A DNA stretch of 64,000 nt from the NCBI RefSeq assembly GCF_024112395.2, contig NZ_CP078013.2, positions 4,774,001 to 4,838,000 on the forward strand, given 5' to 3'. The position numbers were made by a program, and so were the translations under genes. This document shows positions 53,678 through 63,719 of this stretch, piece by piece (position 1 is the stretch's first letter; each line of letters opens with the position of its first letter). This stretch comes from Pseudomonas pergaminensis. Lineage in GTDB: Bacteria > Pseudomonadota > Gammaproteobacteria > Pseudomonadales > Pseudomonadaceae. The notes below the pieces were generated by a model. It had not been told where the DNA came from. It worked only from the letters and a program-made list of their open reading frames with translations, and did not search any database.

Positions 53678-54870
53678 TGCATTTCGATGCCATTGGCCGC
53701 GTACCCGGCGACCCGATCCTCGGGCTGATGGACCTGTATGCCCAGGACACCAACCCGAACAAATTCGATCTGGGTGTTGGCGTCTACAAGGATGACCAAG
53801 GCCTGACGCCCATTCCGCACTCGGTCAAGCTGGCCGAGCAGCGCCTGGTCGATACCCAGGCCACCAAGACCTACATCGGCGGCCACGGCAACGCCGCGTT
53901 CGGCAAGCTGATCAGCGAGCTGGTACTCGGCGCGGACTCCGCGCTGATCCGCGAACGCCGTGCCGGCGCCACCCAGACCCCAGGCGGCACCGGCGCCCTG
54001 CGCCTGAGCGCCGACTTCATCGCGCAAAACCTGCCTGGTCGCGGCGTATGGCTGAGCAACCCGACCTGGCCGATCCACGAAACCATCTTCGCCAAGGCCG
54101 GCATTCCGGTCAGCCATTATCCTTACGTGGGCGCTGATAACCGCCTGGACGTGGCGGCGATGCTCGCCACCCTGTCCACTGTGCCCAAGGGCGACGTCGT
54201 GCTATTGCACGCCTGCTGCCACAACCCGACCGGTTTCGACCTGTCACAGGATGACTGGCGCCAAGTGCTGCAGATCGTGCGCGAACGCCATTTGCTGCCG
54301 CTGATCGACTTTGCCTACCAGGGCTTTGGCGACGGCCTGGAGCAGGACGCCTGGGCGGTGCGGCTGTTTGCGGCCGAGTTGCCGGAAGTGCTGGTCACCA
54401 GTTCCTGCTCGAAGAACTTCGGCCTGTACAGCGACCGTGTCGGCGCATTGATCGTGTGCGCGGCGGATGCCGAGAAGCTGACGGATGTGCGCAGCCAGCT
54501 GGCTAACACGGCACGTAACCTGTGGTCGACGCCACCGGATCATGGCGCCGCAGTGGTGGCGACCATCCTGGGCGATGCCGAGCTGAAAACGCTATGGAGC
54601 GACGAGGTCGAAGCCATGCGCTCGCGCATTGCACACCTGCGCTCCGGACTGGTGGAAGCGTTGGCACCCCATGGCCTGTCGGAGCGGTTTGCACACATCG
54701 GGGCGCAGCGTGGGATGTTCTCCTACACCGGCTTGAGTGCCGAGCAGGTGAAGCAACTGCGGGAGAAGCACAGCGTGTACATGGTGAGTTCGGGGCGGGC
54801 CAACGTGGCGGGGATAGATGCGACGCGATTGGCGTTGCTGGCTCAAGCCATCGCCGACGTCTCCAACTGA
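53677..54870 (+). CDS. phhC: PhhC, aromatic amino-acid aminotransferase
   Basis: A 397-residue class I aminotransferase (TyrB/AspC type). PLP is bound by Lys246 (SSCSKNFGLYSDRVG), with Asp211 (LIDFAYQGFG) and the 'HNPTG' motif. It transaminates tyrosine and phenylalanine. Its ATG shares a base with the phhB stop (TAATG), so the two are translationally coupled. Confidence 0.95.
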   Translation: MHFDAIGRVPGDPILGLMDLYAQDTNPNKFDLGVGVYKDDQGLTPIPHSVKLAEQRLVDTQATKTYIGGHGNAAFGKLISELVLGADSALIRERRAGATQTPGGTGALRLSADFIAQNLPGRGVWLSNPTWPIHETIFAKAGIPVSHYPYVGADNRLDVAAMLATLSTVPKGDVVLLHACCHNPTGFDLSQDDWRQVLQIVRERHLLPLIDFAYQGFGDGLEQDAWAVRLFAAELPEVLVTSSCSKNFGLYSDRVGALIVCAADAEKLTDVRSQLANTARNLWSTPPDHGAAVVATILGDAELKTLWSDEVEAMRSRIAHLRSGLVEALAPHGLSERFAHIGAQRGMFSYTGLSAEQVKQLREKHSVYMVSSGRANVAGIDATRLALLAQAIADVSN

Positions 54871-54883
54871 AGAAACCGAATCA

Positions 54884-54919
54884 AAACTGTGGGAGCTGGC
54901 TTGCCTGCTCCCACAGTTT
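54884..54919. terminator. REP-like hairpin after phhC
   Basis: AAACTGTGGGAGC paired with GCTCCCACAGTTT gives a 13-bp perfect stem with a 10-base loop, 14 bases past the phhC stop and 16 bases before the stop of the convergent metallophosphoesterase gene. It likely serves as a bidirectional terminator. Confidence 0.75.
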
Positions 54920-54934
54920 GACCTTGTGAATCCT

Positions 54935-55744
54935 TTAACCTGCGACCATTTCTGCTTTCAGCAGAGCCTCTTTGGCCTGCGCATCCGCCAACCGATACAA
55001 CTCGATACTCCCATCCCAGTGCTCGATCAATGCCGTGCACGACTCCACCCAATCCCCGCAGTTGAGGTAATCCACCTCGCCCACCTTGCGAATCTCCGCA
55101 TGGTGGATATGCCCGCACACCACGCCGTGCAACTCGCGCTTGGTCACTTCGTGGGCGATGGCTTCTTCGAAATCACTGATGAAGTTCACCGCTGTCTTGA
55201 CCTTGTGCTTGAGGTACGCCGACAGCGACCAATAGCCATAGCCATAGCGCGCACGCCAATGGTTCAGCCAACGGTTCAGCGTGAGGGTGAACTCGTAGGC
55301 TGAGTCGCCAAGGAACGCCAGCCAGCGGTGGTAGCGGGTGATCACATCAAACTGATCGCCGTGGATCACCAACAAATGCCGGCCATCGGCAGTCACGTGC
55401 ACGGCCTCGTCCACCAACTGGATATTGCCCAGGATCAGCTTGGAATAGCGGCGCAGGAACTCGTCGTGGTTGCCGGTGACGTAGATCACCTCGGTGCCGC
55501 GCTTGGCCATGGTCAGCAGGCGACGGATCACGTTGGTGTGGGCTTGGGGCCAATACATCCCGCCGCGCAGCTTCCAGCCATCAATGATGTCGCCGACCAG
55601 GTAGACCTTGTCCGCGTGGTACCCCTTGAGGAACTGCGACAAATGTTCGGCCTGGCAATCCCGGGTGCCCAGGTGCACATCGGAAATCCACAGGGTACGA
55701 ACCCGTTGCTTGCGGCTGGGCTTGGTGAATTCGGCACTGGTCAT
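54935..55744 (-). CDS. LpxH-like metallophosphoesterase
   Basis: A 269-residue calcineurin-type phosphoesterase with all metal motifs: DVHLG (Asp22, His24), GDIIDGW (Asp52), GNHDE (Asn92, His93), HGDQFD and GHIHHAE. It belongs to the UDP-2,3-diacylglucosamine hydrolase-like (LpxH2) group. Whether it acts in lipid A synthesis or on another pyrophosphate is unknown. I took ATG 55742-55744 (GAGGG ahead); the 51-residue longer ORF overlaps the divergent araC gene. Confidence 0.85.
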   Translation of the reverse strand: MTSAEFTKPSRKQRVRTLWISDVHLGTRDCQAEHLSQFLKGYHADKVYLVGDIIDGWKLRGGMYWPQAHTNVIRRLLTMAKRGTEVIYVTGNHDEFLRRYSKLILGNIQLVDEAVHVTADGRHLLVIHGDQFDVITRYHRWLAFLGDSAYEFTLTLNRWLNHWRARYGYGYWSLSAYLKHKVKTAVNFISDFEEAIAHEVTKRELHGVVCGHIHHAEIRKVGEVDYLNCGDWVESCTALIEHWDGSIELYRLADAQAKEALLKAEMVAG

Positions 55745-55880
55745 GGGCGTCCCTCGACGGTGTTTTCGCGAGCTTGCGCCCTGGCGATTAATAGCCCATG
55801 ACAGAAGTGCGTCAGTCTGATGACAGCGCCCGCAGACCGCGAAGCGTTGTAGACTGGCGCCAGCACCCAAGGAGACCGCG

Positions 55881-56633
55881 ATGAGCCCCACTCTCACGCT
55901 ACGCCACTACACCGAAGCGCCGCTCGCCCACAGCCATGACCATGCGCAGTTGGTGTTCGGCCTGTCCGGGCATTTGGACCTGGAAGTCGATGGGCGTGGC
56001 AGCCAAGTGCGCGAAAGCAGCGTGATGGTGCTGCCCTTCTCCGCCCACCATGCGTGCGGCAGTCGCGATGGCAGCCGCTGCCTGGTGCTGGACGTGCCCA
56101 CCGAGCACTGGGTGCTGCAATCCTTGGGCGAACATGCCGAGGCCAGTCGCCGCCTGCTCGACCAACCCACGCGGTTGGCCCTGGACACGCGGCAAAGCCA
56201 GTTGGTGCACTGGCTGGCGCAGAGCCCGGTGGATGACCCGCTGATCGTCCAGCAGGGCGCGGTGCTGTTACTGGCCAGCCTCAATCATCCGCTGGCTCAA
56301 CCACTGCCGGGGCGACGCCTGCCGTATGCGGCGTTCAATGCGCACATCGAGCGCCATGTTGCGCACCCGTTGCAGGTGGCAGACCTGGCGCGTATCGCCG
56401 ACCTGTCGGTGGCGCGTTTACACGCACGCTTCGTGACCGAATGCGGGCAAACGCCCATGGACTATATCCGCAGTCGCCGCCTGCAAATGGCCCTGGACCT
56501 GCTGCGCAAAACCCCTTTGCCCATTGGTGAAATCGCCGACCGCGTCGGCTACACCTCGCAAAGTGCCTTTGCTGCCGCGATGCTGCGTGAGTTTGGCGCC
56601 TCGCCAGGCGCATTGCGGCGCAACGCGCAGTAA
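55881..56633 (+). CDS. AraC-family transcriptional regulator
   Basis: A 250-residue protein with an N-terminal cupin sensing domain (HSHDHAQLVFGLSGHLDLEVDG) and a C-terminal pair of HTHs (LQVADLARIADLSVARLHARF; PIGEIADRVGYTSQSAFAAAM). AAGGAGACC precedes the ATG. It is oriented toward an EamA exporter gene 96 bases downstream, which it may regulate; the effector is unknown. Confidence 0.9.
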   Translation: MSPTLTLRHYTEAPLAHSHDHAQLVFGLSGHLDLEVDGRGSQVRESSVMVLPFSAHHACGSRDGSRCLVLDVPTEHWVLQSLGEHAEASRRLLDQPTRLALDTRQSQLVHWLAQSPVDDPLIVQQGAVLLLASLNHPLAQPLPGRRLPYAAFNAHIERHVAHPLQVADLARIADLSVARLHARFVTECGQTPMDYIRSRRLQMALDLLRKTPLPIGEIADRVGYTSQSAFAAAMLREFGASPGALRRNAQ

Positions 56634-56729
56634 GAGCCTTGCGATAAAAATCGCGAGCCGGACGACAGACGCCTGCACGACGGAGCCACTAGACTGCGCT
56701 TCTGTCACCCGCCTGACTCAAGGACCGCA

Positions 56730-57614
56730 ATGACTCCCCGCTCAGCCCTCGGCGCCCTGCATATCGGCGCATTGATGTTTGGCCTCACCGGCGTGTTCGG
56801 CAAACTGGCGGCCGCCTCGCCAGCCATCATCGTGTTTGGTCGCGCGGTGTTTGCCGTGGTGGCCCTGGCGGTCTTTGCCCGGTTCGCCAGCAACACGGCG
56901 TGGAAAAAGCTGGAACTGCGCGACTGGCGCCGGCTGCTGCTCAGCGGTGTCTTGCTGGCGGCACACTGGGTCACCTTCTTTATTGCGGTAAAAGTTGCCG
57001 GCGTGGCCGTCGCAACCCTGGGCTTTACCGCATTCCCGGCCTTTACCGTGATCCTCGAAGGGCTGATATTCCGCGAGCGCATCCGCGCCAACGAAGTGCT
57101 GCTGGTGGTGCTGGTCAGCATCGGCCTGGTGTTGGTGACCCCGGACTTCAACCTCGCCAGCGAAGCCACCGGTGGGTTGCTCTGGGGGATCGCCTCGGGG
57201 CTGCTGTTTTCGCTGTTGTCGCTGAACAACCGTGCCAGTTCCGGACGCATCCCGGCGGTGCAAGCGGCGTTGTGCCAGAACGTGGTGGTCGCCTTGTGCC
57301 TGCTGCCCGTGGCGGCACCAGGGCTGACCGAGGTGCGCGCAATCGACTGGCTGTGGATCGGCTTGCTCGGCGTGTTCTGCACCGGCCTGGCCCACAGCCT
57401 GTTTGTCGCCAGCCTCGCGGTGATCAAGGCGCGCACCGCCTCGGTGGTGTTTGCCATGGAGCCGGTCTACGGCATCACCGCGGCCTGGTTGCTGTTCGCC
57501 GAAACCCCGACACTGCGCATGCTGTTGGGCGGCGTGCTGATCATCGTCGCAATCGTGCTTTCCGGGTTGATGGGCGGTGCCAGCCAGGCCAAACAACCCG
57601 CTGCAACGGCTTGA
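56730..57614 (+). CDS. EamA/DMT-family transporter
   Basis: A 294-residue inner-membrane protein with ten predicted helices and two EamA repeats (ALHIGALMFGLTGVFGKLAA; GLLWGIASGLLFSLLSLNNRASSG). It is probably a metabolite exporter. AAGGACC precedes the ATG. Substrate cannot be told from sequence. Confidence 0.9.
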   Translation: MTPRSALGALHIGALMFGLTGVFGKLAAASPAIIVFGRAVFAVVALAVFARFASNTAWKKLELRDWRRLLLSGVLLAAHWVTFFIAVKVAGVAVATLGFTAFPAFTVILEGLIFRERIRANEVLLVVLVSIGLVLVTPDFNLASEATGGLLWGIASGLLFSLLSLNNRASSGRIPAVQAALCQNVVVALCLLPVAAPGLTEVRAIDWLWIGLLGVFCTGLAHSLFVASLAVIKARTASVVFAMEPVYGITAAWLLFAETPTLRMLLGGVLIIVAIVLSGLMGGASQAKQPAATA

Positions 57615-57741
57615 TCTACACTTTGAACATCCGCAACAGTTTGTCGTCGTTCAACGGATACAGACTCCTCGACGACAGCCATGCCAGTTGAAGTTGCTGC
57701 AAGCGAGTGGTCACTCCATTAACGCATGCAGGGGTTTCACT

Positions 57742-58023
57742 ATGGAAATGCTCATAAACTTGTTGGTGCAGATCATCAGCGGTGCCGTCGGCGGCAATTT
57801 GGCCGGCATGACCAAACAAAGCCTGGGTACGGGTCTCAATACGTTTATCGGTGGTATTGGCGGGCTGATCCTGGGCCAAATCCTGGCGCTATTCACTGGC
57901 ACCTCCGGTGGTGAAGCGCTGGATGTGGCGGCGGTCGGCAGCAACATTGTCGGCGGTGGTGTCGGCGGGCTGGTACTGACTTGGCTGGTTGGTTTCATCA
58001 AGCAAAAGATGGCCGCCAAATAA
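57742..58023 (+). CDS. Small glycine-rich membrane protein of unknown function
   Basis: A 93-residue protein with three hydrophobic segments rich in small residues (LINLLVQIISGAVGGNLAG; FIGGIGGLILGQILALF; NIVGGGVGGLVLTWLVGFI). Gly-xxx-Gly patterns suggest packed or pore-like helices. AGGGG lies seven bases ahead of the ATG. I do not recognise a named family. Confidence 0.75.
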   Translation: MEMLINLLVQIISGAVGGNLAGMTKQSLGTGLNTFIGGIGGLILGQILALFTGTSGGEALDVAAVGSNIVGGGVGGLVLTWLVGFIKQKMAAK

Positions 58024-58064
58024 TTCCACCCTGCAGGGTCACCGCCCTCACACGGCGGTGACGT

Positions 58065-58352
58065 CTACTGCGTACGGTCGTTGTGCCCCAGGTCACGCTG
58101 CGGGTCGATCTGGTCACGTACGCGCTGCTTGAGCACCTTGGCTTCCGGGAAGCCACCGTCGGCCTTGCGCTCCCAAATCTGCACGCCATCACAAGTGATA
58201 CGAAACGTGCCACCGGTGGCCGGCGCCAGCGACACCTTGCCCAAGTCATCGGCAAACGTACTCAGCAGTTCCTGCGCCAGCCACGCCGCGCGCAGCAGCC
58301 ACTGGCACTGGGTGCAATAGGTAATGACGATCTCGGGTTTAATCGACGACAT
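58065..58352 (-). CDS. SelT/SelW/Rdx-family CXXC protein
   Basis: A 95-residue thioredoxin-like small protein with a CXXC pair (Cys13, Cys16 in 'TYCTQCQW') at the end of the first strand, and the family's 'LVPATGGTFRI'-type block (here LAPATGGTFRITCDG). A redox role is inferred. The start is ATG 58350-58352. It is divergent from plpD. Confidence 0.85.
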   Translation of the reverse strand: MSSIKPEIVITYCTQCQWLLRAAWLAQELLSTFADDLGKVSLAPATGGTFRITCDGVQIWERKADGGFPEAKVLKQRVRDQIDPQRDLGHNDRTQ

Positions 58353-58397
58353 AATTAGAGAGGCTCCTGGCATAACGGGCTCGGTGGATCGAGTGGC

Positions 58398-58403
58398 TAT
58401 AAT
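58398..58403 (+). promoter_or_regulatory. Candidate -10 box upstream of plpD
   Basis: A consensus TATAAT lies 30 bases ahead of the plpD ATG, in the 81-base gap between divergent genes. I see no convincing -35 partner. Confidence 0.4.
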
Positions 58404-58433
58404 ACCGGCCTTTATCGCCCAGCCTCGAGATTC

Positions 58434-60626
58434 ATGATGCGCCGTCTGCTGTCCTGCCTGTTTCTGTGCCTACTTCCTTTTGTTGCCGACGCCGTCGAAC
58501 CGCCACGCCCGAAAATCGGCCTGGTGCTGTCCGGCGGCGCCGCCCGTGGGCTGGCCCATATCGGCGTGCTCAAGGCGCTGGAAGAGCAAGGCATCCAGAT
58601 CGATGCGATTGCCGGCACCAGCATGGGCGCGGTGATCGGTGGGCTGTACGCGTCGGGGTACAAGATCGACGAGCTGGAAAAACTGGCGCTCAATATTGAT
58701 TGGCAACAGGCCCTGTCCGACGCGCCGCCTCGGGAAGATGTGCCGTTCCGGCGCAAGCAGGATGACCGGGATTTCCTGGTCAAACAGAAACTCAGCTTCC
58801 GCGACGACGGCAGCCTGGGCCTGCCACTGGGGGTGATCCAGGGTCAGAACCTGGCGCTGCTGCTGGAAAGCATGTTCGCCCACAGCAGCGACACGCGTAA
58901 CTTCGACAAGCTGCCTATCCCCTTCCGCGCGGTGGCAACCGACATCACCACCGGCGAGAAGGTGGTGTTCCGCAAGGGCCACCTGCCCCAGGTAATCCGC
59001 GCCAGCATGTCGATCCCGGCGGTATTTGCCCCGGTAGAACTGGATGGCCGGCTGCTGGTGGACGGCGGCATGACCGACAACATCCCGCTGGATGTGGCGC
59101 GGGAAATGGGCGTGGATATCGCCATCGTCGTCGACATCGGCACCCCACTGCGCTCGCGCAAGCAACTGGCGACGGTGGTGGACGTGCTCAACCAGTCCAT
59201 CACCTTGATGACCCGGCGCAACTCCGAGGAACAGCTCAAGGATCTGCACCCCAAGGACGTGCTGATCCAGCCGCCCCTCGCCGCCTATGGCGTGACCGAC
59301 TTCGGCCGCGCCAAGGACATGATCGACGCCGGCTACCGCGCCACCCGCGCCCTTGATGCACGCCTGGCCCACCTGCGCCCCACCGAACCGATCGACCCGC
59401 AACTGGTGGCGGCCCGCACTCCGGGCGAGCGCACGCCAGTGATCACCGCCATCAACGTGGAAAACGATTCGAAAGTCAGCGACGACGTGATTCGCTACTA
59501 CATCCGCCAACCCCTGGGCGAGCCGTTGAACCTGGGCCGCCTGCAGTCAGACATGGGCACCTTGTACGGCCTGGACTACTTCGAGCAGGTGCAGTACCGC
59601 GTGGTCAAGAAAGGCCAGGACAACACCCTGGTGATCAGCGCGCGCGGCAAACGCAGCGGCACCGATTACCTGCGCCTGGGCCTGAACCTGTCGGATGACA
59701 TGCGCGGCGACAGCGCCTTCAACCTCGGCGCCAGCTACCGCATGAACGGCATCAACCGCCTGGGCGCCGAATGGCTGACGCGGGTGCAGATCGGTGATCG
59801 GCAAGAGCTGTACAGCGAGTTCTACCAGCCGATGGACACCGGCTCGCGCTACTTTGTCGCCCCCTACATCAGTGCCCAGGCACAGAACGTCGAGCTGATC
59901 CTGGACAACGACCCCATCTCCGAATACCGCCTGGAACGCTACGGTTTTGGCTTGAACGTCGGCCGCCAGATTGGCAACAGCGGCGAGATCCGCTTTGGCG
60001 TCGGTGAAGCCTGGGGCAAGGCGGATGTGCGCATCGGCGACCGCGACCTGCCCAGCGTGAGTTTCAGCGAAGGCTTCTACGAATTGAAGTACTCCTTCGA
60101 TTCCCTGGACAACGTGTACTTCCCCCATACCGGCGAAGACATCGGCCTGGCCTACCGCGAATTCGAACCGGGGCTGGGTTCGGACCAACGCTACCGCCAA
60201 TGGGAATTCAAGCTGGACAAGGCCATGAGCCACGGCCCGGACAACCTGGTGCTGGGTGGCCGCTACGGGCGCACCCTGGATGATTCGGACGTGGTGATTT
60301 CCAGCTTCCTGCTGGGCGGTGCGCGGCAGCTGTCGGGCTTTCGCCAGGATGCAATCTCGGGCCAGAACATCAGCCTGATGCGGGCCGTGTACTACCGCCG
60401 GCTCACACCACGTTCGTACCTGCCGCTGGACTTCCCGCTGTACCTGGGTGCGTCACTGGAACGCGGCCGGGCGTGGAACAACGACAATGAATTCGACAGC
60501 GGCTACATCAACGCGGCGAGTATTTTCCTGGGCTTTGATACACCGTTGGGGCCGCTGAATTTCAGTTATGGGTTCAACGATGACAATCAGAAGGCGGTGT
60601 ACCTGAACCTGGGGCAGACGTTCTAA
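58434..60626 (+). CDS. plpD: PlpD-type patatin-like phospholipase, type Vd autotransporter
   Basis: A 730-residue protein. The signal peptide spans about residues 1-20. The patatin domain has an oxyanion loop (GGAARG), nucleophile Ser63 (GTSMG) and catalytic Asp210 (VDGGMTDN). A POTRA-like segment (~330-410) follows, then a 16-strand Omp85-like beta-barrel ending in an aromatic residue (LGQTF). P. aeruginosa PlpD is the prototype of type Vd secretion and hydrolyses phospholipids. Either of two adjacent ATGs can start it. Confidence 0.95.
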   Translation: MMRRLLSCLFLCLLPFVADAVEPPRPKIGLVLSGGAARGLAHIGVLKALEEQGIQIDAIAGTSMGAVIGGLYASGYKIDELEKLALNIDWQQALSDAPPREDVPFRRKQDDRDFLVKQKLSFRDDGSLGLPLGVIQGQNLALLLESMFAHSSDTRNFDKLPIPFRAVATDITTGEKVVFRKGHLPQVIRASMSIPAVFAPVELDGRLLVDGGMTDNIPLDVAREMGVDIAIVVDIGTPLRSRKQLATVVDVLNQSITLMTRRNSEEQLKDLHPKDVLIQPPLAAYGVTDFGRAKDMIDAGYRATRALDARLAHLRPTEPIDPQLVAARTPGERTPVITAINVENDSKVSDDVIRYYIRQPLGEPLNLGRLQSDMGTLYGLDYFEQVQYRVVKKGQDNTLVISARGKRSGTDYLRLGLNLSDDMRGDSAFNLGASYRMNGINRLGAEWLTRVQIGDRQELYSEFYQPMDTGSRYFVAPYISAQAQNVELILDNDPISEYRLERYGFGLNVGRQIGNSGEIRFGVGEAWGKADVRIGDRDLPSVSFSEGFYELKYSFDSLDNVYFPHTGEDIGLAYREFEPGLGSDQRYRQWEFKLDKAMSHGPDNLVLGGRYGRTLDDSDVVISSFLLGGARQLSGFRQDAISGQNISLMRAVYYRRLTPRSYLPLDFPLYLGASLERGRAWNNDNEFDSGYINAASIFLGFDTPLGPLNFSYGFNDDNQKAVYLNLGQTF

Positions 60627-60647
60627 AAAGGGCGTTCGCAAAACTAA

Positions 60648-60735
60648 TGTGGGAGCTGGCTTGCCTGCGATGCAGGCACCTCGATTTTTTCAGTTGCTTC
60701 GAGGTGATGCTATCGCAGGCAAGCCAGCTCCCACA
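60648..60735. repeat. REPIN between plpD and the marR gene
   Basis: Facing REPs TGTGGGAGCTGGCTTGCCTG and CAGGCAAGCCAGCTCCCACA form perfect outer arms. The interior carries a further stem (CACCTCGA...TCGAGGTG). It lies between two convergent genes and could end both transcripts. Confidence 0.85.
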
Positions 60736-60760
60736 TTTTCGACCTGCGGCGTATGCAAGG

Positions 60761-61195
60761 TCAGGATTTTTCCAAGTTAGCCAGGATGTGCCCATGCACG
60801 CGCATGCACACGCTCAAGTCGGCTTCGTCCACGCCTACAAACAGCTCATGGCGCAGGGCGGTGGCGATGGTTTCGATTTGTTCGATCAGCGGCCGGGCGG
60901 TATCGCACAGCAGGATGCGCTTGGCACGGCGGTCTTCCACCACGGCTTGGCGTTGCACCAGGCCCTGGCCTTCAAGGCTGTCCAGCAGGCGGGCCAGGGT
61001 TGGCCCTTCGACGCCGACGCTTTGCGCCAGCTCACGCTGGGTGGGTGCTTCTTCAAAACGAGCGAGGTGCAGCAGCACCAGCCAGCGCGCCTGGGACAGG
61101 CCTAGCCCGGCCAGGCGACGGTCCAGTTCGGCACGCCAACCTCGGGACATTTGCGCCAGTTGCATGCCAAATCGGTGTTGATCGGTTAACGGCAT
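60761..61195 (-). CDS. MarR-family transcriptional regulator
   Basis: A 144-residue winged-helix regulator (LSQARWLVLLHLARFEEAPTQRELAQSVGVEGPTLARLLDSLEGQGLVQR; wing VEDRRAKRILL). It resembles SlyA/MarR proteins that sense small aromatic ligands or oxidants. A palindrome CTAATTATTAG lies 37 bases upstream, so it may repress itself. The target is otherwise unknown. Confidence 0.9.
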   Translation of the reverse strand: MPLTDQHRFGMQLAQMSRGWRAELDRRLAGLGLSQARWLVLLHLARFEEAPTQRELAQSVGVEGPTLARLLDSLEGQGLVQRQAVVEDRRAKRILLCDTARPLIEQIETIATALRHELFVGVDEADLSVCMRVHGHILANLEKS

Positions 61196-61231
61196 AAAAA
61201 ACTCATGTTTTAGACTGAAAATAAAGTGTGG

Positions 61232-61242
61232 CTAATTATTAG
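61232..61242. promoter_or_regulatory. Palindrome upstream of the marR-type gene
   Basis: CTAATTATTAG is a perfect 5-1-5 palindrome in an AT-rich stretch where the promoter of the MarR gene should be. MarR proteins commonly bind such AT-rich inverted repeats. It is a candidate autoregulatory operator. Confidence 0.45.
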
Positions 61243-61316
61243 TCAGCTAAGCATGAGCTTTGCCCATAGGCAAGAGTTGCTATGTACTGATTCGTTACAT
61301 TGTCCTAATTGACGCA

Positions 61317-63443
61317 CTAAATTTCGAATTCGGACTGCAAAGCCGCCCTTACGCAGTACAAAACCCCCTCCGGAACGCGACCCGTAAACAGCGGCGCAAT
61401 CTCCGCCACCGGTGGCAATTCGCCTTCTCCGTCGAGGAACGCGTCCTGGATTTCGCCGAGCAAATCCTCCGGCAAATCAAGCGCCTGCTCCAACGAGAGT
61501 TGCTGCTTGCCGATGGATTCGGCGAGCAAGGTGTAGACGTTTTTCTCCGAGCATTGCAGTTGACCCGCGATCTGGATCGGGGTCATGCCGGCACGTGCCA
61601 GGCTGATCAGTTCGTGGCGGATATCGGCGACTTCCTTCGGCGCTTCGGCCTGGCCGCCGAGCACTTCGAGGAAGGCCTGGCCGTAACGCTCCAGCTTGCG
61701 CGCACCCACGCCGCTGACGCGCGCCATCTCGGCCATGGTGGTGGGTTGCTCGCGCAGCATCTCCAGCAGGGTGGAGTCGGGGAAAATAACGTACGGCGGC
61801 ACGCTGTGTTCCTGCGCCAGTTTGCGCCGCAGGGTGCGCAAGGCTTCCCACTGCTCGCGCTCTTCGCCACGCACCAGTTGGCTGGCTTGGCTGGTGCTGC
61901 TCTTGGCGGTGGTCTGCGGCTTGAGGTCGCGGCGCAGTTCCAGGCTGACTTCGCCCTTGAGCAACGGCCGGCAACTGTCATTCAAGCGCAACCCGCCGTA
62001 GCCCTCGATGTCGATGTCCACCAGGCCGCGCGCGACCATCTGCCGGAACAGCGAGCGCCACTCGCCTTCAGCGCGGGCCTTGCCGACGCCGTAGACCGAG
62101 AGTTTCTCGTGGCCGAAGCTGCGGACTTTCTCGTTGTCCTTGCCCAGCAGTACATCCACCAGGTGACCGACACCATAACGCTGGCCGGTGCGGTAGATGG
62201 CGGACAAGCCCTGACGCGCCGGCTCGGTGGCATCCCAGGTCTGCACACCGTCGACGCAGTTATCGCAATGACCACAAGGTTCAGGCATGTCTTCGTCGAA
62301 GTAGGCCAGCAAGGTCTGGCGGCGGCAACGGGTTTCCTCGCACAGCGAGAGCATCGCATCGAGCTTGTGCTGCTCAAGGCGCTTGTGACGCTCGTCGCCT
62401 TCGGAGTTCTGCAACATCTGCTTGAGCATCACTACATCCTGCAGGCCGTAGACCATCCAGGCATCCGCAGGCAGGCCATCCCGGCCGGCGCGACCGGTTT
62501 CCTGGTAGTACGCCTCCAGGGATTTGGGCAAATCCATGTGCGCCACGAAACGCACGTTGGATTTGTCGATGCCCATGCCGAACGCGATGGTAGCCACCAT
62601 GATCAGGCCTTCCTCGTTGAGGAAGCGCTTCTGGTGAGCCGAACGCGTTTCGTTGGGCAGGCCGGCGTGGTACGGCAGCGCCGGGTAGCCCTGCTCGCAG
62701 AGGAACGCGGCCACTTCATCGACCTTCTTGCGCGACAGGCAATAGACAATGCCCGCATCGCTGCGCCGCTCGGAGAGGAACGCCAGCAATTGCTTGCGCG
62801 GCTGCTCCTTGGGCACGATGCGGTAGAAGATATTCGGCCGGTCAAAACTCGACAGGAAGCGCTCGGCGTTCTGCAGATGCAGGCGCTCGACGATTTCTTC
62901 GCGGGTGCGCTTGTCGGCGGTGGCGGTCAGGGCAATGCGCGGCACATCGGGAAACAGCTCTGCCAGTTGGCCGAGCTGCAGGTATTCGCGGCGAAAATCG
63001 TGTCCCCATTGCGACACGCAGTGGGCTTCGTCGATGGCGAACAGGGCAATTTCCAGGCTCTGCAAAAAGGCCAGCATGCGCGGCTGCACCAAGCGCTCGG
63101 GGGCCAGATAGAGCATCTTCACTTCACCGCGCTTGATCCGCGCGGCCAGGTCGCGTTGCTGCTCGGCGCTGAGGGTGGAGTTCAAGGACGCCGCGGCAAC
63201 GCCCAGCTCTTCGAGGGTGGCGACCTGATCGTCCATCAGCGCGATCAGCGGCGACACCACCACAGCCAAGCCATTGCGCAACAGCGCCGGCACCTGGAAG
63301 CACAACGACTTGCCGCCACCGGTAGGCATCAGTACCAGTGCGTCACCGCCACTGGCCACGCGCTCAATGATCGCACCCTGGCGGCCACGAAAACTGTCGT
63401 AGCCGAAGATGTCCTTGAGGACGCGTTGTGCCTGCTCGAGCAT
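61317..63443 (-). CDS. recQ: RecQ, 3'-5' ATP-dependent DNA helicase
   Basis: A 708-residue RecQ. Walker A is TGGGKS (41-46) and motif II '[15 protein letters not shown]'; helicase motifs IV-VI include 'GRAGRDG'. The Cys4 zinc site reads [12 protein letters not shown]...CGHCDNC. An RQC winged helix and an HRDC domain ([23 protein letters not shown]) follow. I took the start at ATG 63441-63443, with GGAG six bases ahead; the longer ORF adds 21 unsupported residues. It is divergent from the UPF0149 gene. Confidence 0.96.
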   Translation of the reverse strand: MLEQAQRVLKDIFGYDSFRGRQGAIIERVASGGDALVLMPTGGGKSLCFQVPALLRNGLAVVVSPLIALMDDQVATLEELGVAAASLNSTLSAEQQRDLAARIKRGEVKMLYLAPERLVQPRMLAFLQSLEIALFAIDEAHCVSQWGHDFRREYLQLGQLAELFPDVPRIALTATADKRTREEIVERLHLQNAERFLSSFDRPNIFYRIVPKEQPRKQLLAFLSERRSDAGIVYCLSRKKVDEVAAFLCEQGYPALPYHAGLPNETRSAHQKRFLNEEGLIMVATIAFGMGIDKSNVRFVAHMDLPKSLEAYYQETGRAGRDGLPADAWMVYGLQDVVMLKQMLQNSEGDERHKRLEQHKLDAMLSLCEETRCRRQTLLAYFDEDMPEPCGHCDNCVDGVQTWDATEPARQGLSAIYRTGQRYGVGHLVDVLLGKDNEKVRSFGHEKLSVYGVGKARAEGEWRSLFRQMVARGLVDIDIEGYGGLRLNDSCRPLLKGEVSLELRRDLKPQTTAKSSTSQASQLVRGEEREQWEALRTLRRKLAQEHSVPPYVIFPDSTLLEMLREQPTTMAEMARVSGVGARKLERYGQAFLEVLGGQAEAPKEVADIRHELISLARAGMTPIQIAGQLQCSEKNVYTLLAESIGKQQLSLEQALDLPEDLLGEIQDAFLDGEGELPPVAEIAPLFTGRVPEGVLYCVRAALQSEFEI

Positions 63444-63719
63444 GTAAAACTCCAAAATAGTGCCGAAATCCCTCTGTACAGGCTGGCCGAAAAAATGCGC
63501 GTTCACGGGAAATAATCCGTAAGCGAAGTTTTCTCGGACTGGCGCTTGGCCTGCAAGGGCATCACAAAACGCGGCAGTATACCCGAGCGATACGCGGCAA
63601 AGGGCGCCACTGACGAACAGCGAACGCTATCTAAAACCTGGCAAATATGCAGTGTGGCTGGCCTGGGCGCTCAAGAAGGCCTAGAATTCAGCATCGTTTA
63701 TTCCCAAGGTAGTCCTTCA

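Noticed and set aside
61260..63515. 751-codon plus-strand frame opposite recQ
   Set aside because: recQ on the minus strand has every helicase motif; the opposing frame has none and no ribosome-binding site.
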